Of a stretch of 64,000 nucleotides of DNA, positions 1 to 8,206 are shown in pieces. The stretch comes from Micromonospora humi (GTDB lineage Bacteria; Actinomycetota; Actinomycetes; Mycobacteriales; Micromonosporaceae), in contig NZ_FMDM01000016.1 of assembly GCF_900090105.1 (NCBI RefSeq), forward strand, positions 1-64,000. Direction: 5' to 3'. Made by a program: the position numbers and the translations under genes. Within the stretch, counting starts at the first letter, position 1. The number at the start of each line of letters is the position of its first letter. The notes beneath the pieces are model-generated. The model did no database searches. It was given only the letters and a program-made list of their open reading frames with translations, and had not been told where the DNA came from.

Positions 1-1469
1 CCGGTCCAGTTACCGAGCACCTCGGCGATCTGCTCGTCGTCGACCTCACTGACGACGTCCAGATCCCCGGCCTTCCACTCCTTCTCCCGCTGCGCCTTCT
101 GACCCAGCAGCTGCTTCTCCTTGTCACGCAACTGCGCCGCCCGCTCGAAGTCCTGCGCGTCGATCGCCGACTCCTTGTCCCGACGCACCTGCGCGATGCG
201 CTCGTCGAAGTCCCGCAGGTCCGGCGGCGCCGTCATCCGACGGATCCGCATCCGCGCACCCGCCTCGTCGATCAGATCGATCGCCTTGTCCGGCAGGAAG
301 CGATCCGAGATGTAACGGTCGGCCAGAGTCGCGGCAGCAACGAGCGCACCGTCGGTGATCGAGACCCGGTGGTGCGCCTCGTAGCGGTCCCGCAGGCCCT
401 TGAGAATCTGAATCGTCATGTCGAGGCTCGGCTCCTCGACGCGTACCGGCTGGAACCGCCGTTCCAGGGCCGCGTCCTTCTCGACGTATTTCCGGTATTC
501 ATCGCTCGTGGTGGCGCCGATGGTCTGCAGCTCGCCACGGGCCAGCATCGGCTTGAGGATGCTCGCCGCGTCGATCGCGCCCTCCGCCGCCCCCGCACCC
601 ACCAGGGTGTGGATCTCGTCGATGAACAGGATGATGTCGCCCCGGGTGCGGATCTCCTTGAGCACCTTCTTCAGACGCTCCTCGAAGTCACCGCGGTAGC
701 GGGAGCCGGCGACCAGGGCACCGAGGTCGAGCGTGTAGAGCTGCTTGTCCTTCAGCGTCTCCGGCACCTCACCCTTGATGATCTTCTGGGACAGCCCCTC
801 CACCACCGCGGTCTTACCCACGCCGGGCTCACCGATCAACACCGGGTTGTTCTTCGTACGGCGGGACAGCACCTGCATGACCCGCTCGATCTCCTTCTCG
901 CGCCCGATGACCGGGTCGAGCTTGCCCTCGCGGGCGGCCTGGGTCAGGTTCCGGCCGAACTGGTCCAGCACCAGGCTGGTCGACGGCGCGGCCTCACCCG
1001 GCGCGGCGCCCGCGGCGGCCGGCTCCTTGCCCTGGTAGCCCGACAGCAACTGGATCACCTGCTGGCGGACCCGGTTGAGGTCGGCGCCGAGCTTGACCAG
1101 CACCTGGGCGGCCACGCCCTCGCCCTCGCGGATCAGGCCGAGCAGGATGTGCTCGGTGCCGATGTAGTTGTGGCCGAGCTGCAACGCCTCGCGCAGCGAC
1201 AGCTCCAGCACCTTCTTCGCCCGCGGCGTGAACGGGATGTGCCCACTCGGCGCCTGCTGGCCCTGGCCGATGATCTCCTCGACCTGCTGACGCACACCCT
1301 CCAGGGAGATGCCGAGGCTCTCCAGGGCCTTCGCCGCCACGCCCTCGCCCTCGTGGATCAGGCCCAGCAGGATGTGCTCCGTGCCGATGTAGTTGTGGTT
1401 GAGCATCCGGGCCTCTTCTTGGGCCAGGACGACAACCCGTCGCGCTCGGTCGGTGAACCGCTCGAACAT
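1..1469 (-). CDS. clpC: ClpC, Clp protease ATP-binding subunit (C-terminal part outside window)
   Basis: AAA+ unfoldase that feeds substrates to the ClpP protease in the cytoplasm. About 489 N-terminal residues are visible and the frame is still open at base 1, so the second AAA+ domain lies outside. Two Clp_N repeats are seen (each contains NYIGTEHILLGLI, within residues 1-145). A linker follows, then Walker A GEPGVGKT near residue 211, Walker B ILFIDE near 280, and a UVR-type segment near 415-455, the mark of ClpC rather than ClpB or ClpA. The start at MFERFTDRARR is the standard ClpC N-terminus. It is last in the minus-strand order lysS, lsr2, clpC, but about 500 bases separate it from lsr2, so it very probably has its own promoter. 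Confidence 0.97.
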   Translation of the reverse strand, partial: MFERFTDRARRVVVLAQEEARMLNHNYIGTEHILLGLIHEGEGVAAKALESLGISLEGVRQQVEEIIGQGQQAPSGHIPFTPRAKKVLELSLREALQLGHNYIGTEHILLGLIREGEGVAAQVLVKLGADLNRVRQQVIQLLSGYQGKEPAAAGAAPGEAAPSTSLVLDQFGRNLTQAAREGKLDPVIGREKEIERVMQVLSRRTKNNPVLIGEPGVGKTAVVEGLSQKIIKGEVPETLKDKQLYTLDLGALVAGSRYRGDFEERLKKVLKEIRTRGDIILFIDEIHTLVGAGAAEGAIDAASILKPMLARGELQTIGATTSDEYRKYVEKDAALERRFQPVRVEEPSLDMTIQILKGLRDRYEAHHRVSITDGALVAAATLADRYISDRFLPDKAIDLIDEAGARMRIRRMTAPPDLRDFDERIAQVRRDKESAIDAQDFERAAQLRDKEKQLLGQKAQREKEWKAGDLDVVSEVDDEQIAEVLGNWT

Positions 1470-1977
1470 GCCCTCGTGCTCCTCACATGCCGTGCGCCTT
1501 GATGGTCAGATCTCGGCGGGGCCGGTGCGCGAACGTCCGGGACGGACGTCCGTGCCTCCTTACTCTATCGCCGCGGACCGTCTCCGCTGAGGTCGTGTGA
1601 CCCCCTGGATGACCGTTCCGACGTCGTTTCTGCCAACCGTCCACGCTCAGGAGGTGTTCCGGGACCCCCGCCTGTACGCGCAGAGCGAAATTCGACCGCC
1701 GGTGGAAGGCCCGGTCGAGGGGCTCCGAGCGGGGGTTCAGGCACCCACCGCGCTTGTCCACAGCCTGTGGACGGAGTCTCCACCGCCTGTGGACAACTCC
1801 ACCGGGCACCGCTTTCTTCCCTGCCGGGAGACCTGACCGCCCGGCCGGGGTGGGACCGGACATCGGGCCCGCACGGGCGGAAACCAGCGCTCGGTGACAA
1901 CGCGGGCGGGAAACGACGGACGCCGGCCCGGAGTCGTCCTCCGGACCGGCGTCGGATCGCCCGTCGCCTACTCGGGG
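1470..1977. other. Long intergenic region between lsr2 and clpC
   Basis: No convincing gene lies in these 508 bases; open frames on either strand lack family resemblance and ribosome sites. It should hold the clpC promoter. On the minus strand a -10-like TAGAGT lies about 100 bases upstream of clpC, without a good -35. A perfect 12-base palindrome (ACGGACGTCCGT, 1542-1553) and a GTTCGC half site lie between it and the gene. A cluster of DnaA-box-like nonamers occupies 1754-1796 and is listed separately. Confidence 0.6.
1754..1796. promoter_or_regulatory. Cluster of three DnaA-box-like nonamers
   Basis: TTGTCCACA at 1754-1762 matches the high-GC actinomycete DnaA box exactly. TGTGGACGG at 1766-1774 is an inverted box with two mismatches. 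TGTGGACAA at 1788-1796 is an exact inverted box. Three sites in 43 bases is far denser than chance. The first two also form a 7-bp stem with a 3-base loop, so a hairpin is an alternative reading. This is not oriC: dnaA, dnaN and recF are absent. A titration or transcription-control site is possible. Confidence 0.55.
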
Positions 1978-2328
1978 TCAGTGCCCCGCCTTCGCGTGGT
2001 ACTCGTCCACGATCTCCTGCGGGATCCGGCCCCGGTCGGAGATGTCCTTGCCGGCCTTCTTGGCCCACTCGCGGATGGCCCGGTTCTGCTCGCGGTCGGC
2101 GGTCGCCCCGCCCCGGCCGCGCGCGGCCCGGCCGCCCACCACCACTCCACCGCGACCGACCTTCGTGCCGTGCGCGATGTACTGCGCGAATTCGCCGCGC
2201 AATTTCTCAGCGTTGGAGGCCGACAGGTCGATCTCGTACTGCACGCCGTCGAGCGCGAACTTGACAGTCTCGTCAGCGTCCCCGCCGTCCAGGTCATCGA
2301 CCAGCTTGTGAATGATCTGCTTGGCCAC
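1978..2328 (-). CDS. lsr2: Lsr2, nucleoid-associated xenogeneic silencer
   Basis: Small DNA-bridging protein of actinobacteria that binds AT-rich DNA and silences acquired genes, functionally comparable to H-NS. Product of 116 residues, normal for the family. The N-terminal oligomerisation part begins AKQIIHKLVDDLDG. The C-terminal DNA-binding part carries the hook motif R99-G100-R101 in SDRGRIP. I chose the GTG at 2328 because an AAGGA ribosome site sits 9 bases upstream and family proteins start at this point. An ATG three codons earlier and a frame open to 2406 are less likely. It lies downstream of lysS with a 114-base gap that holds its own promoter and an inverted repeat. Confidence 0.95.
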   Translation of the reverse strand: MAKQIIHKLVDDLDGGDADETVKFALDGVQYEIDLSASNAEKLRGEFAQYIAHGTKVGRGGVVVGGRAARGRGGATADREQNRAIREWAKKAGKDISDRGRIPQEIVDEYHAKAGH

Positions 2329-2352
2329 GTCCCACATTCCTTTCGAGCAGGG

Positions 2353-2406
2353 TTGTGCTCCTGCAATACAAGAGCACAATAACCTGCCCGATGCTCGCCC
2401 CGTCAA
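2353..2406 (-). promoter_or_regulatory. lsr2 promoter with operator-like inverted repeat
   Basis: On the minus strand TTGACG (2406-2401) resembles a -35 element and TATTGT (2381-2376) a -10, with a 19-base spacer. A perfect 8-base inverted repeat (TTGTGCTC and GAGCACAA, 11-base loop, 2353-2379) overlaps the -10 and continues into the leader, the position of a repressor site. The stretch is clearly richer in A and T than its surroundings, so Lsr2 autoregulation is one candidate. Promoter elements are inferred by eye. Confidence 0.45.
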
Positions 2407-2442
2407 TAGGATGGCGTAACGAGGCGGCCAAGCTTTGCCCGC

Positions 2443-3951
2443 CTACTCGGGGCGGACCAACGGGAAGAGGATGGTTTCCCGAATTCCCAGGCCGGTCAAC
2501 GCCATCAGGAGCCGGTCGATTCCCATTCCCATACCACCGGCGGGCGGCATTCCATACTCCATCGCCCGGAGAAAGTCCTCGTCGAGACGCATCGCCTCGT
2601 CGTCGCCACGCGCCGCGAGCTGCGCCTGAGCCACCAGCCGCTCGCGCTGCACGACCGGGTCGACCAGCTCGGAGTACGCCGTGCCCAGCTCGAATCCCAG
2701 CACGTAGAGGTCCCACTTCTCGGCCAGCCCCGGCTCGCTCCGGTGCGCCCGGGTCAACGGGCTGGTCTCCTCCGGGTAGTCGCGGACGAACGTGGGCGCC
2801 TGCAACGACGGCACCACCAGCTCCTCGAACAACTCCTCGGCCAGCTTGCCCGGCCCCCACTTCGGGTCCACCGAGAGGCCGACCTTGTCCGCGTACTCGA
2901 CCAGGCGTGACCTTTCGGTGCGGACGGTGACCTCCTCACCGAGCGCTTCGGAAAGAACACCGAACAGCGTCACCGAGCGCCACTCGCCGCCCAGGTCGAA
3001 CTCCCGGCCGTCGGCATGCGTCACCGTCGTCGAGCCGGCGACCGCGATGGCGGCCTGCTGCACGAGATTTCGGGTCAGCTCGGCCATCGTGTCGTAGTCG
3101 CCGTACGCCTCGTAGGTCTCCAGCATCGCGAACTCCGGCGAGTGCGAGGAGTCGATGCCCTCATTACGGAAGTTGCGGTTGATCTCGAAGACCCGATCGA
3201 CGCCGCCCACGACCGCGCGCTTGAGAAACAGTTCCGGCGCGATTCGCAGATACAGATCGGTGTCCAGCGCATTGCTGTGGGTCACGAATGGGCGGGCCGT
3301 CGCACCGCCGTGCAGCAACTGCAGCATCGGCGTCTCGACCTCGATGAAGTCCCGCCCGTGCAGGGTGTCGCGCAGGCTGCGGACCGCCGCGGCCCGGGTG
3401 CGGACCATCTGCCGGGCCTGCGGGCGGACCACCAGGTCCACGTAGCGCTGGCGGACCCGGGACTCCTCGCTCAGCGGCTTGTGCGCCACCGGCAGCGGGC
3501 GCAGCGCCTTGGCGGTGACCGTCCACTCGTCGGCCAGCACCGACAGCTCGCCCCGCCGGCTGGTGATCACCTCGCCGGTCACGCCGACGTGGTCACCGAG
3601 GTCGACCAGGCGCTTCCAGTCGGCCAGCCGCTCCGGCCCGACCCGGTCCAGCGAGAGCATCGCCTGGAGTTCGGTGCCGTCGCCGTCGCGCAGGGTCGCG
3701 AAGCAGAGCTTCCCGGTGTTGCGGATGAAGATCACCCGACCGGTGACCGCGGCCCGGTCGCCGGTCGCGGTGTCGGTCGGCAGATCGGCGTAGCGCTCGC
3801 GGAGCTTCGCGAGCGTGCTGGTCCGCGGGAAACCGACCGGGTACGGCTCGACGCCCTCGGCGAGCATTCGGTCCCGCTTCTCCCGGCGGACCTTCATCTG
3901 CTCGGGAAGGTCGTCGGCGGGGTCGGTGGGCAGGGCGTTCTGCTCGGTCAC
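2443..3951 (-). CDS. lysS: Lysyl-tRNA synthetase, class II
   Basis: Charges tRNA-Lys with lysine using ATP. The 502 residues match class II LysRS length. An N-terminal OB-fold anticodon-binding domain (about residues 60-175, with GRVIFIRNTGKLCFATLRDG) precedes the catalytic core. Motif 2 is seen in FEINRNFRNEG and SPEFAMLE, and the C-terminal motif 3 region in GGMGMGIDRLLM. The GTG start at 3951 has an AGGAAG ribosome site six bases upstream. It is transcribed towards lsr2 and divergently from the methyltransferase at 4045. Confidence 0.97.
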   Translation of the reverse strand: MTEQNALPTDPADDLPEQMKVRREKRDRMLAEGVEPYPVGFPRTSTLAKLRERYADLPTDTATGDRAAVTGRVIFIRNTGKLCFATLRDGDGTELQAMLSLDRVGPERLADWKRLVDLGDHVGVTGEVITSRRGELSVLADEWTVTAKALRPLPVAHKPLSEESRVRQRYVDLVVRPQARQMVRTRAAAVRSLRDTLHGRDFIEVETPMLQLLHGGATARPFVTHSNALDTDLYLRIAPELFLKRAVVGGVDRVFEINRNFRNEGIDSSHSPEFAMLETYEAYGDYDTMAELTRNLVQQAAIAVAGSTTVTHADGREFDLGGEWRSVTLFGVLSEALGEEVTVRTERSRLVEYADKVGLSVDPKWGPGKLAEELFEELVVPSLQAPTFVRDYPEETSPLTRAHRSEPGLAEKWDLYVLGFELGTAYSELVDPVVQRERLVAQAQLAARGDDEAMRLDEDFLRAMEYGMPPAGGMGMGIDRLLMALTGLGIRETILFPLVRPE

Positions 3952-4044
3952 GGCACGCTTCCTCAGGCCTGGGGAACATCGGCGGGGTCAGCCCATGAGC
4001 GTACTCAAGCGTCGTGCCGGCCGTTACGGGATAACCTGCCCGCC

Positions 4045-4785
4045 ATGACCGACCCCACTGCGGCGCTCTCGTTCGGCGCCGCCGCCGCCGAGTACGACCG
4101 GTTCCGGCCCCGCTATCCCGAGGCGGCGCTGCGCTGGGCGCTGGACGGGCTGCCCGCCCCGGCCCGGGTGGTGGACCTCGGCGCCGGCACCGGCATCCTC
4201 ACCCGCGGCCTGACCGCGCTCGGGCACCACGTCGTACCCGTCGAGCCGGATCCGGGGATGCGGGCGCAACTGGCCGCCGCCACCCCGGGCACGACGGCGC
4301 TGGCCGGCAGCGCCGAGTCGGTGCCGCTGCCGGACGGGGACGCGGACGCGGTGCTGGCGGGCCAGGCCTACCACTGGTTCGACCGGGAGCGGGCCCACGC
4401 GGAGGTGGCCCGGGTGCTGCGCCCCGGCGGGACGTTCGCGCCGGTGTGGAACGTCCGCGACGAGCGGGTCGGCTGGGTGGCGGAGCTGACCCGGATCGCC
4501 CACCTCGACCACAAGGCCGGTGACGTGGTCGACAGGTACGCCGACTTCGGTCCCGCCTTCATCCCGGTCCAGGTGGGCGAATTCGACCACGCCACCACGC
4601 TCACGCCGGGCGAGTTGGTGGCGATGCTGCACACCCGCTCCTACTGGCTGACCGCCACCCCGGCCGAGCGGGCGCGGGTCGACGGTGGGCTGGCCGACCT
4701 GTTCGCCACCCACCCGGAGCTGGCCGGCCGGGACACCGTGGAGCTGCCGTACCGCACGATCGTGCTGCGCGCGCGGCGGTACTGA
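4045..4785 (+). CDS. Class I SAM-dependent methyltransferase
   Basis: Small-molecule type methyltransferase of 246 residues, substrate unknown. The SAM-binding glycine loop VVDLGAGTGILT is near residue 45, followed by the acidic ribose-binding VEPDPGM. A UbiE-type core continues with VLAGQAYHWFD and VLRPGGTFAPVW, a pattern common in the methyltransferase type 11 family. A TAACCT -10-like hexamer (4032-4037) ends seven bases before the ATG, so the message may be leaderless; no ribosome site is visible. It ends two bases from coaX, which converges on it. Confidence 0.85.
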   Translation: MTDPTAALSFGAAAAEYDRFRPRYPEAALRWALDGLPAPARVVDLGAGTGILTRGLTALGHHVVPVEPDPGMRAQLAAATPGTTALAGSAESVPLPDGDADAVLAGQAYHWFDRERAHAEVARVLRPGGTFAPVWNVRDERVGWVAELTRIAHLDHKAGDVVDRYADFGPAFIPVQVGEFDHATTLTPGELVAMLHTRSYWLTATPAERARVDGGLADLFATHPELAGRDTVELPYRTIVLRARRY

Positions 4786-4787
4786 CA

Positions 4788-5546
4788 TCAGGTGTTGCGG
4801 TCGTAGACCATCCGCAGGCCGATCAGGGTGATCATCGGCTCGTGGTGGGTGATGGTGCGGCACTCCCCCAGCACCAGCGAGGCCAGGCCGCCGGTGGCGA
4901 TGACCGCCTTCACCTCGCCCAACTCGTCGGACATCCGCTCGACGATCCGGTCCACCTGCCCGGCGAAGCCGAAGTAGAGGCCGGACTGGAGGCACTCGAC
5001 GGTGTTCTTGCCGATCACCGAGCGCGGCCGGGTGGCCTCCACCTTGCGCAACTGCGCGGCGCGGGCGGCCAGCGCGTCGAACGAGATCTCGATGCCGGGC
5101 GCGAACGCCCCGCCGAGGAACTCGCCCCGGTCGCTGATCACGTCGAAGTTGGTGGTGGTGCCGAAGTCCACCACGATCGACGGCCCGCCGTAGAGCGTGT
5201 ACGCGGCCAGCGTGTTCACCACCCGGTCCGCGCCCACCTCCTTCGGGTTGTCGATGGCGAGCTGCACCCCGGTGCGGACGCCCGGCTCGACGATCACGCT
5301 CGGCAGGTCGGCGTAGTAGCGGGACAGCATGGTGCGCAGCGAGCGCAACGCGGCCGGCACGGTCGAGCAGGCCGCCACCCCGGTGATCTCCACGGCGTCA
5401 CCGGCCAGCAGCCCCCGGAACATCAGGCCCAGCTCGTCCGCGGTGGAACGGGCGTCGGTCTTGATCCGCCAGGAGTGCACCAGCTTGTCGCCGTCGAAGG
5501 TCGCCAGCACGGTGTTGGTGTTTCCGATGTCGATGCAGAGCAGCAC
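4788..5546 (-). CDS. coaX: Type III pantothenate kinase
   Basis: Phosphorylates pantothenate in the first step of coenzyme A synthesis. The 252-residue product has the acetate/sugar kinase/Hsp70 fold motifs of CoaX. These are the phosphate-1 loop DIGNTNTVL (residues 6-14), the PHOSPHATE-2-like VVDFGTTTNFDVI near 127, and the conserved EVGADRVVNTLAAY. The GTG start begins LLCIDIGNTN as expected for the family. It is the last gene of the minus-strand cofactor block, 17 bases after nadC, so pantothenate synthesis (panC, panD) and its use are encoded close together. Confidence 0.95.
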   Translation of the reverse strand: MLLCIDIGNTNTVLATFDGDKLVHSWRIKTDARSTADELGLMFRGLLAGDAVEITGVAACSTVPAALRSLRTMLSRYYADLPSVIVEPGVRTGVQLAIDNPKEVGADRVVNTLAAYTLYGGPSIVVDFGTTTNFDVISDRGEFLGGAFAPGIEISFDALAARAAQLRKVEATRPRSVIGKNTVECLQSGLYFGFAGQVDRIVERMSDELGEVKAVIATGGLASLVLGECRTITHHEPMITLIGLRMVYDRNT

Positions 5547-5563
5547 AGCGGCAGCCTAGACGG

Positions 5564-6460
5564 TTACTTCTGGCGCAGGTCGAGGGCGATGTCGAGGATC
5601 GGCGAGGAGTGGGTGAGCGCGCCGACGGAGAGAAAGTCGACGCCGGTGGCCCCGTACTCGGCCGCCACCGGCAGGGTCAGCCCACCCGTCGCCTCCAGCT
5701 CCGCCCGGTCACCCACCACGGCCACCACCTCGCGCAGCTGCGCCGGGGTCATGTTGTCCAGCAGCAGGAAGTCCGCCCCGGCCTCGACCGCCTCCACCGC
5801 CTCGGCCGGCGTGTCCACCTCGACCTGCACCGGCACGTCCGGGAACGCCTCCCGGACCCGCTGGAACGCCGGCGCGATCCCGCCGGCCGCCACCTTGTGG
5901 TTGTCTTTGATCATGGCGACGTCGTGCAGGCCCATCCGCTTGTTGGTGCCACCGCCGGCCCGGACCGCGTACTTCTCCAGCGCGCGCAGCCCCGGCGTGG
6001 TCTTGCGGGTGTCCAGCACCATCGCCTTCGTGCCGGCCAGCGCGTCGGCCCAGGCCCGGGTGTGGGTCGCCACCCCGGACATCCGGGAGAGCAGGTTGAG
6101 CGCCGTCCGCTCGGCGGTGAGCAGCAGCCGGGTCGGCCCGGTCACCGTGGCCAGCACGTCGCCGCGGGCCACCCGCCGACCGTCGTGGGCCGCCAGCGAC
6201 ACCGCGACCGTACGCCCGGCGCCGGTCACCTCACCCACCAGCTCGAACACGGCGGCGGCCACCGGCAGCCCGGCGACCACGCCGTCCTCGCGCGCCACCA
6301 GGTCGGCGGTGTCCCGCTGATCCTCCGGGACGGTCGCCACGCTCGTGACGTCGAGGAAGTCCGGGCCCAGGTCCTCGGCCAGCGCGTCGACCACGACCTG
6401 CCGGACCCGGTCCGGATCCAGGCCGGCGTCCCGCAGCGCCCGCACCGTCGACTCGATCAT
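5564..6460 (-). CDS. nadC: Nicotinate-nucleotide pyrophosphorylase (quinolinate phosphoribosyltransferase)
   Basis: Converts quinolinate and PRPP to nicotinate mononucleotide in de novo NAD synthesis. The 298-residue product shows the family motifs: DTRKTTPGLRALEKYAV with the basic quinolinate-binding residues, GGGTNKRMGLHD, LLLDNMTP, and the phosphate-binding EATGGLT. I placed the start at the ATG at 6460 (MIESTVRAL), which overlaps the nadB stop as ATGA and implies translational coupling. The frame continues 23 codons upstream inside nadB, but that extension is not family-like. Confidence 0.95.
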   Translation of the reverse strand: MIESTVRALRDAGLDPDRVRQVVVDALAEDLGPDFLDVTSVATVPEDQRDTADLVAREDGVVAGLPVAAAVFELVGEVTGAGRTVAVSLAAHDGRRVARGDVLATVTGPTRLLLTAERTALNLLSRMSGVATHTRAWADALAGTKAMVLDTRKTTPGLRALEKYAVRAGGGTNKRMGLHDVAMIKDNHKVAAGGIAPAFQRVREAFPDVPVQVEVDTPAEAVEAVEAGADFLLLDNMTPAQLREVVAVVGDRAELEATGGLTLPVAAEYGATGVDFLSVGALTHSSPILDIALDLRQK

Positions 6461-8145
6461 GAATTGCGCTCCCAACTTTCCGACAGCAGCCCGTCCGGGC
6501 CCACCTCGGCCACCAGGTGCCCCCGCCACCGGTCGTCGGCCGAGGGGAAGTCCTCCCGCCAGTGGCAGCCGCGCGTCTCCGCGCGGGCGTACGCGGCGGC
6601 GACGAGCGTCGACGCCACGGTGAGCAGGTTCGTCGCCTCCCAGTCGGCGGTACGCGGCACACCCCGCCCCTCGCCCAGGGCGGTCAGCGCCCCCGCGGTG
6701 GCGGTCAGCGTCTCCGCCGAGCGGAGCACGCCCGCCCCCCGGGTCATCGCCCGTTGCAGCTCCGGCGTGCCCGCCGCCGGCACCAGCCGGCCCTCGCCGC
6801 CCACCCAGGCGCCGGTCTCCGCCGGCCGGAACTGCTCGGGCAGCCCGGCGGCGATGTCCTCGGCGATCCGGCGGGAGAAGACCAGCCCCTCCAGCAGCGA
6901 GTTGCTGGCCAGCCGGTTCGCGCCGTGCACGCCGGTGCAGGCCACCTCGCCGCAGGCGTACAGCCCGGGAATCGAGGTGCGGCCGTGCAGGTCGGTGCGG
7001 ACACCACCGGAGGCGTAGTGCGCGGCCGGCGCGACCGGGATCAGGTCGGTCGCCGGGTCCACGCCGACGGCCAGACAGGACGCCACGATGGTGGGGAACC
7101 GCCGGGCCAGGAAGTCGCCGCCCAGGTGCCGCGCGTCCAGGAAGACGTGATCCGCCCCGGTGGCGAGGAGGACCCGGTGGATGCCCTTGGCCACCACGTC
7201 CCGGGGCGCCAGCTCGGCCAGCTCGTGCTGGCCCACCATGAACCGCTTGCCGTCACCGTCGACCAGGTGGGCGCCCTCGCCCCGCAGCGCCTCCGAGACC
7301 AGCGGCTGCTGCGCCAGGCCGGCGCCCGACCCACCGGCCGGCACGATCAACGCGGTCGGGTGGAACTGGACGAACTCCAGGTCGGTGACGGCGGCGCCGG
7401 CACGCAGCGCCAGGGCCACCCCGTCGCCGGTGGAGACCGACGGGTTGGTGGTGGCCGCGAACACCTGCCCCATCCCACCCGTGGCCAGCACCACCGCGCG
7501 GCCGAGGATCGCGCCGACGCCGTCCTCGCTGCCCTCACCGAGCACGTGCAGGGTGATCCCGCAGGCCGGGCCGAGCCCACCCGGACCGTCACCCGGCGCG
7601 CGCAACAGGTCCAGCACCAGGGCGTGCTCGACGAGCCGGATCCAGGGGTCGCGGCGCACCGCCGCGTGCAACGCCCGCTGCACCTCCGCGCCGGTGGCGT
7701 CGCCGCCGGCGTGCACGATCCGGTCGGCCCGGTGCCCGCCCTCCCGGCCGAGCATCAGCGAGCCGTCCGGGTTGCGGTCGAACTCCGCCCCGATCCGCAT
7801 CAGCTCGCGCAGCCGGACCGGGCCCTCCTCGACCAGCACCCGGACCGCCGCCGGGTCGCAGAGGCCGACGCCGGCCACCTCGGTGTCGTACGCGTGCGCG
7901 TCCGAGCTGTCCGCCGGGTCGAGCACCGCGGCGATGCCGCCCTGCGCCCAGCGGGTGGAGCCCTCGTCCATGTCCACCTTGGTGACGACCGTGACGTGCA
8001 GGCCGGCCTCGCGCAGGTGCAGCGCGGCGGTCAGCCCGGCGACCCCGGACCCGACGACGATCACGTCGGTGGTCTCCACCCAGCCGGGCGCGGGCGCGGC
8101 GAGCAGCCGGGGCAGCGCGGGCAGGTCGACGGTGGGTAGGTCCAT
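6457..8145 (-). CDS. nadB: L-aspartate oxidase
   Basis: FAD enzyme that oxidises L-aspartate to iminoaspartate for quinolinate formation. The N-terminal FAD-binding Rossmann motif is VIVVGSGVAGLTAALHL. The flavin contact segment GSTRWAQGGIAAVL follows, then EFVQFHPTAL, and the family block GLYACGEVACTGVHGANRLA that closes the FAD site. Length is about 562 residues. In-frame TTG (8157), GTG (8151) and ATG (8145) starts compete; I give the ATG. No nadA (quinolinate synthase) is next to it, although nadA-nadB-nadC is a frequent order, so NadA must be encoded elsewhere. Confidence 0.94.
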   Translation of the reverse strand: MDLPTVDLPALPRLLAAPAPGWVETTDVIVVGSGVAGLTAALHLREAGLHVTVVTKVDMDEGSTRWAQGGIAAVLDPADSSDAHAYDTEVAGVGLCDPAAVRVLVEEGPVRLRELMRIGAEFDRNPDGSLMLGREGGHRADRIVHAGGDATGAEVQRALHAAVRRDPWIRLVEHALVLDLLRAPGDGPGGLGPACGITLHVLGEGSEDGVGAILGRAVVLATGGMGQVFAATTNPSVSTGDGVALALRAGAAVTDLEFVQFHPTALIVPAGGSGAGLAQQPLVSEALRGEGAHLVDGDGKRFMVGQHELAELAPRDVVAKGIHRVLLATGADHVFLDARHLGGDFLARRFPTIVASCLAVGVDPATDLIPVAPAAHYASGGVRTDLHGRTSIPGLYACGEVACTGVHGANRLASNSLLEGLVFSRRIAEDIAAGLPEQFRPAETGAWVGGEGRLVPAAGTPELQRAMTRGAGVLRSAETLTATAGALTALGEGRGVPRTADWEATNLLTVASTLVAAAYARAETRGCHWREDFPSADDRWRGHLVAEVGPDGLLSESWERNS

Positions 8146-8206
8146 GGGCACAGTCAACCCGAAGCGTCCTCGTCCCGGGCGACGGGGGCGGGACGAGTGG
8201 TTTCGG

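Noticed and set aside
1754..1796. Origin of replication
   Set aside because: DnaA boxes are few and no dnaA, dnaN, recF or gyr gene is nearby; oriC in this group has many more boxes.
3016..4044. N-terminal extension of the methyltransferase at 4045
   Set aside because: The open frame runs antisense through lysS; the methyltransferase family starts at the ATG at 4045.
6517..8139. Long plus-strand reading frame opposite nadB
   Set aside because: Low-complexity G/R/Q/H-rich translation typical of an antisense frame of high-GC genes; nadB on the other strand has clear motifs.
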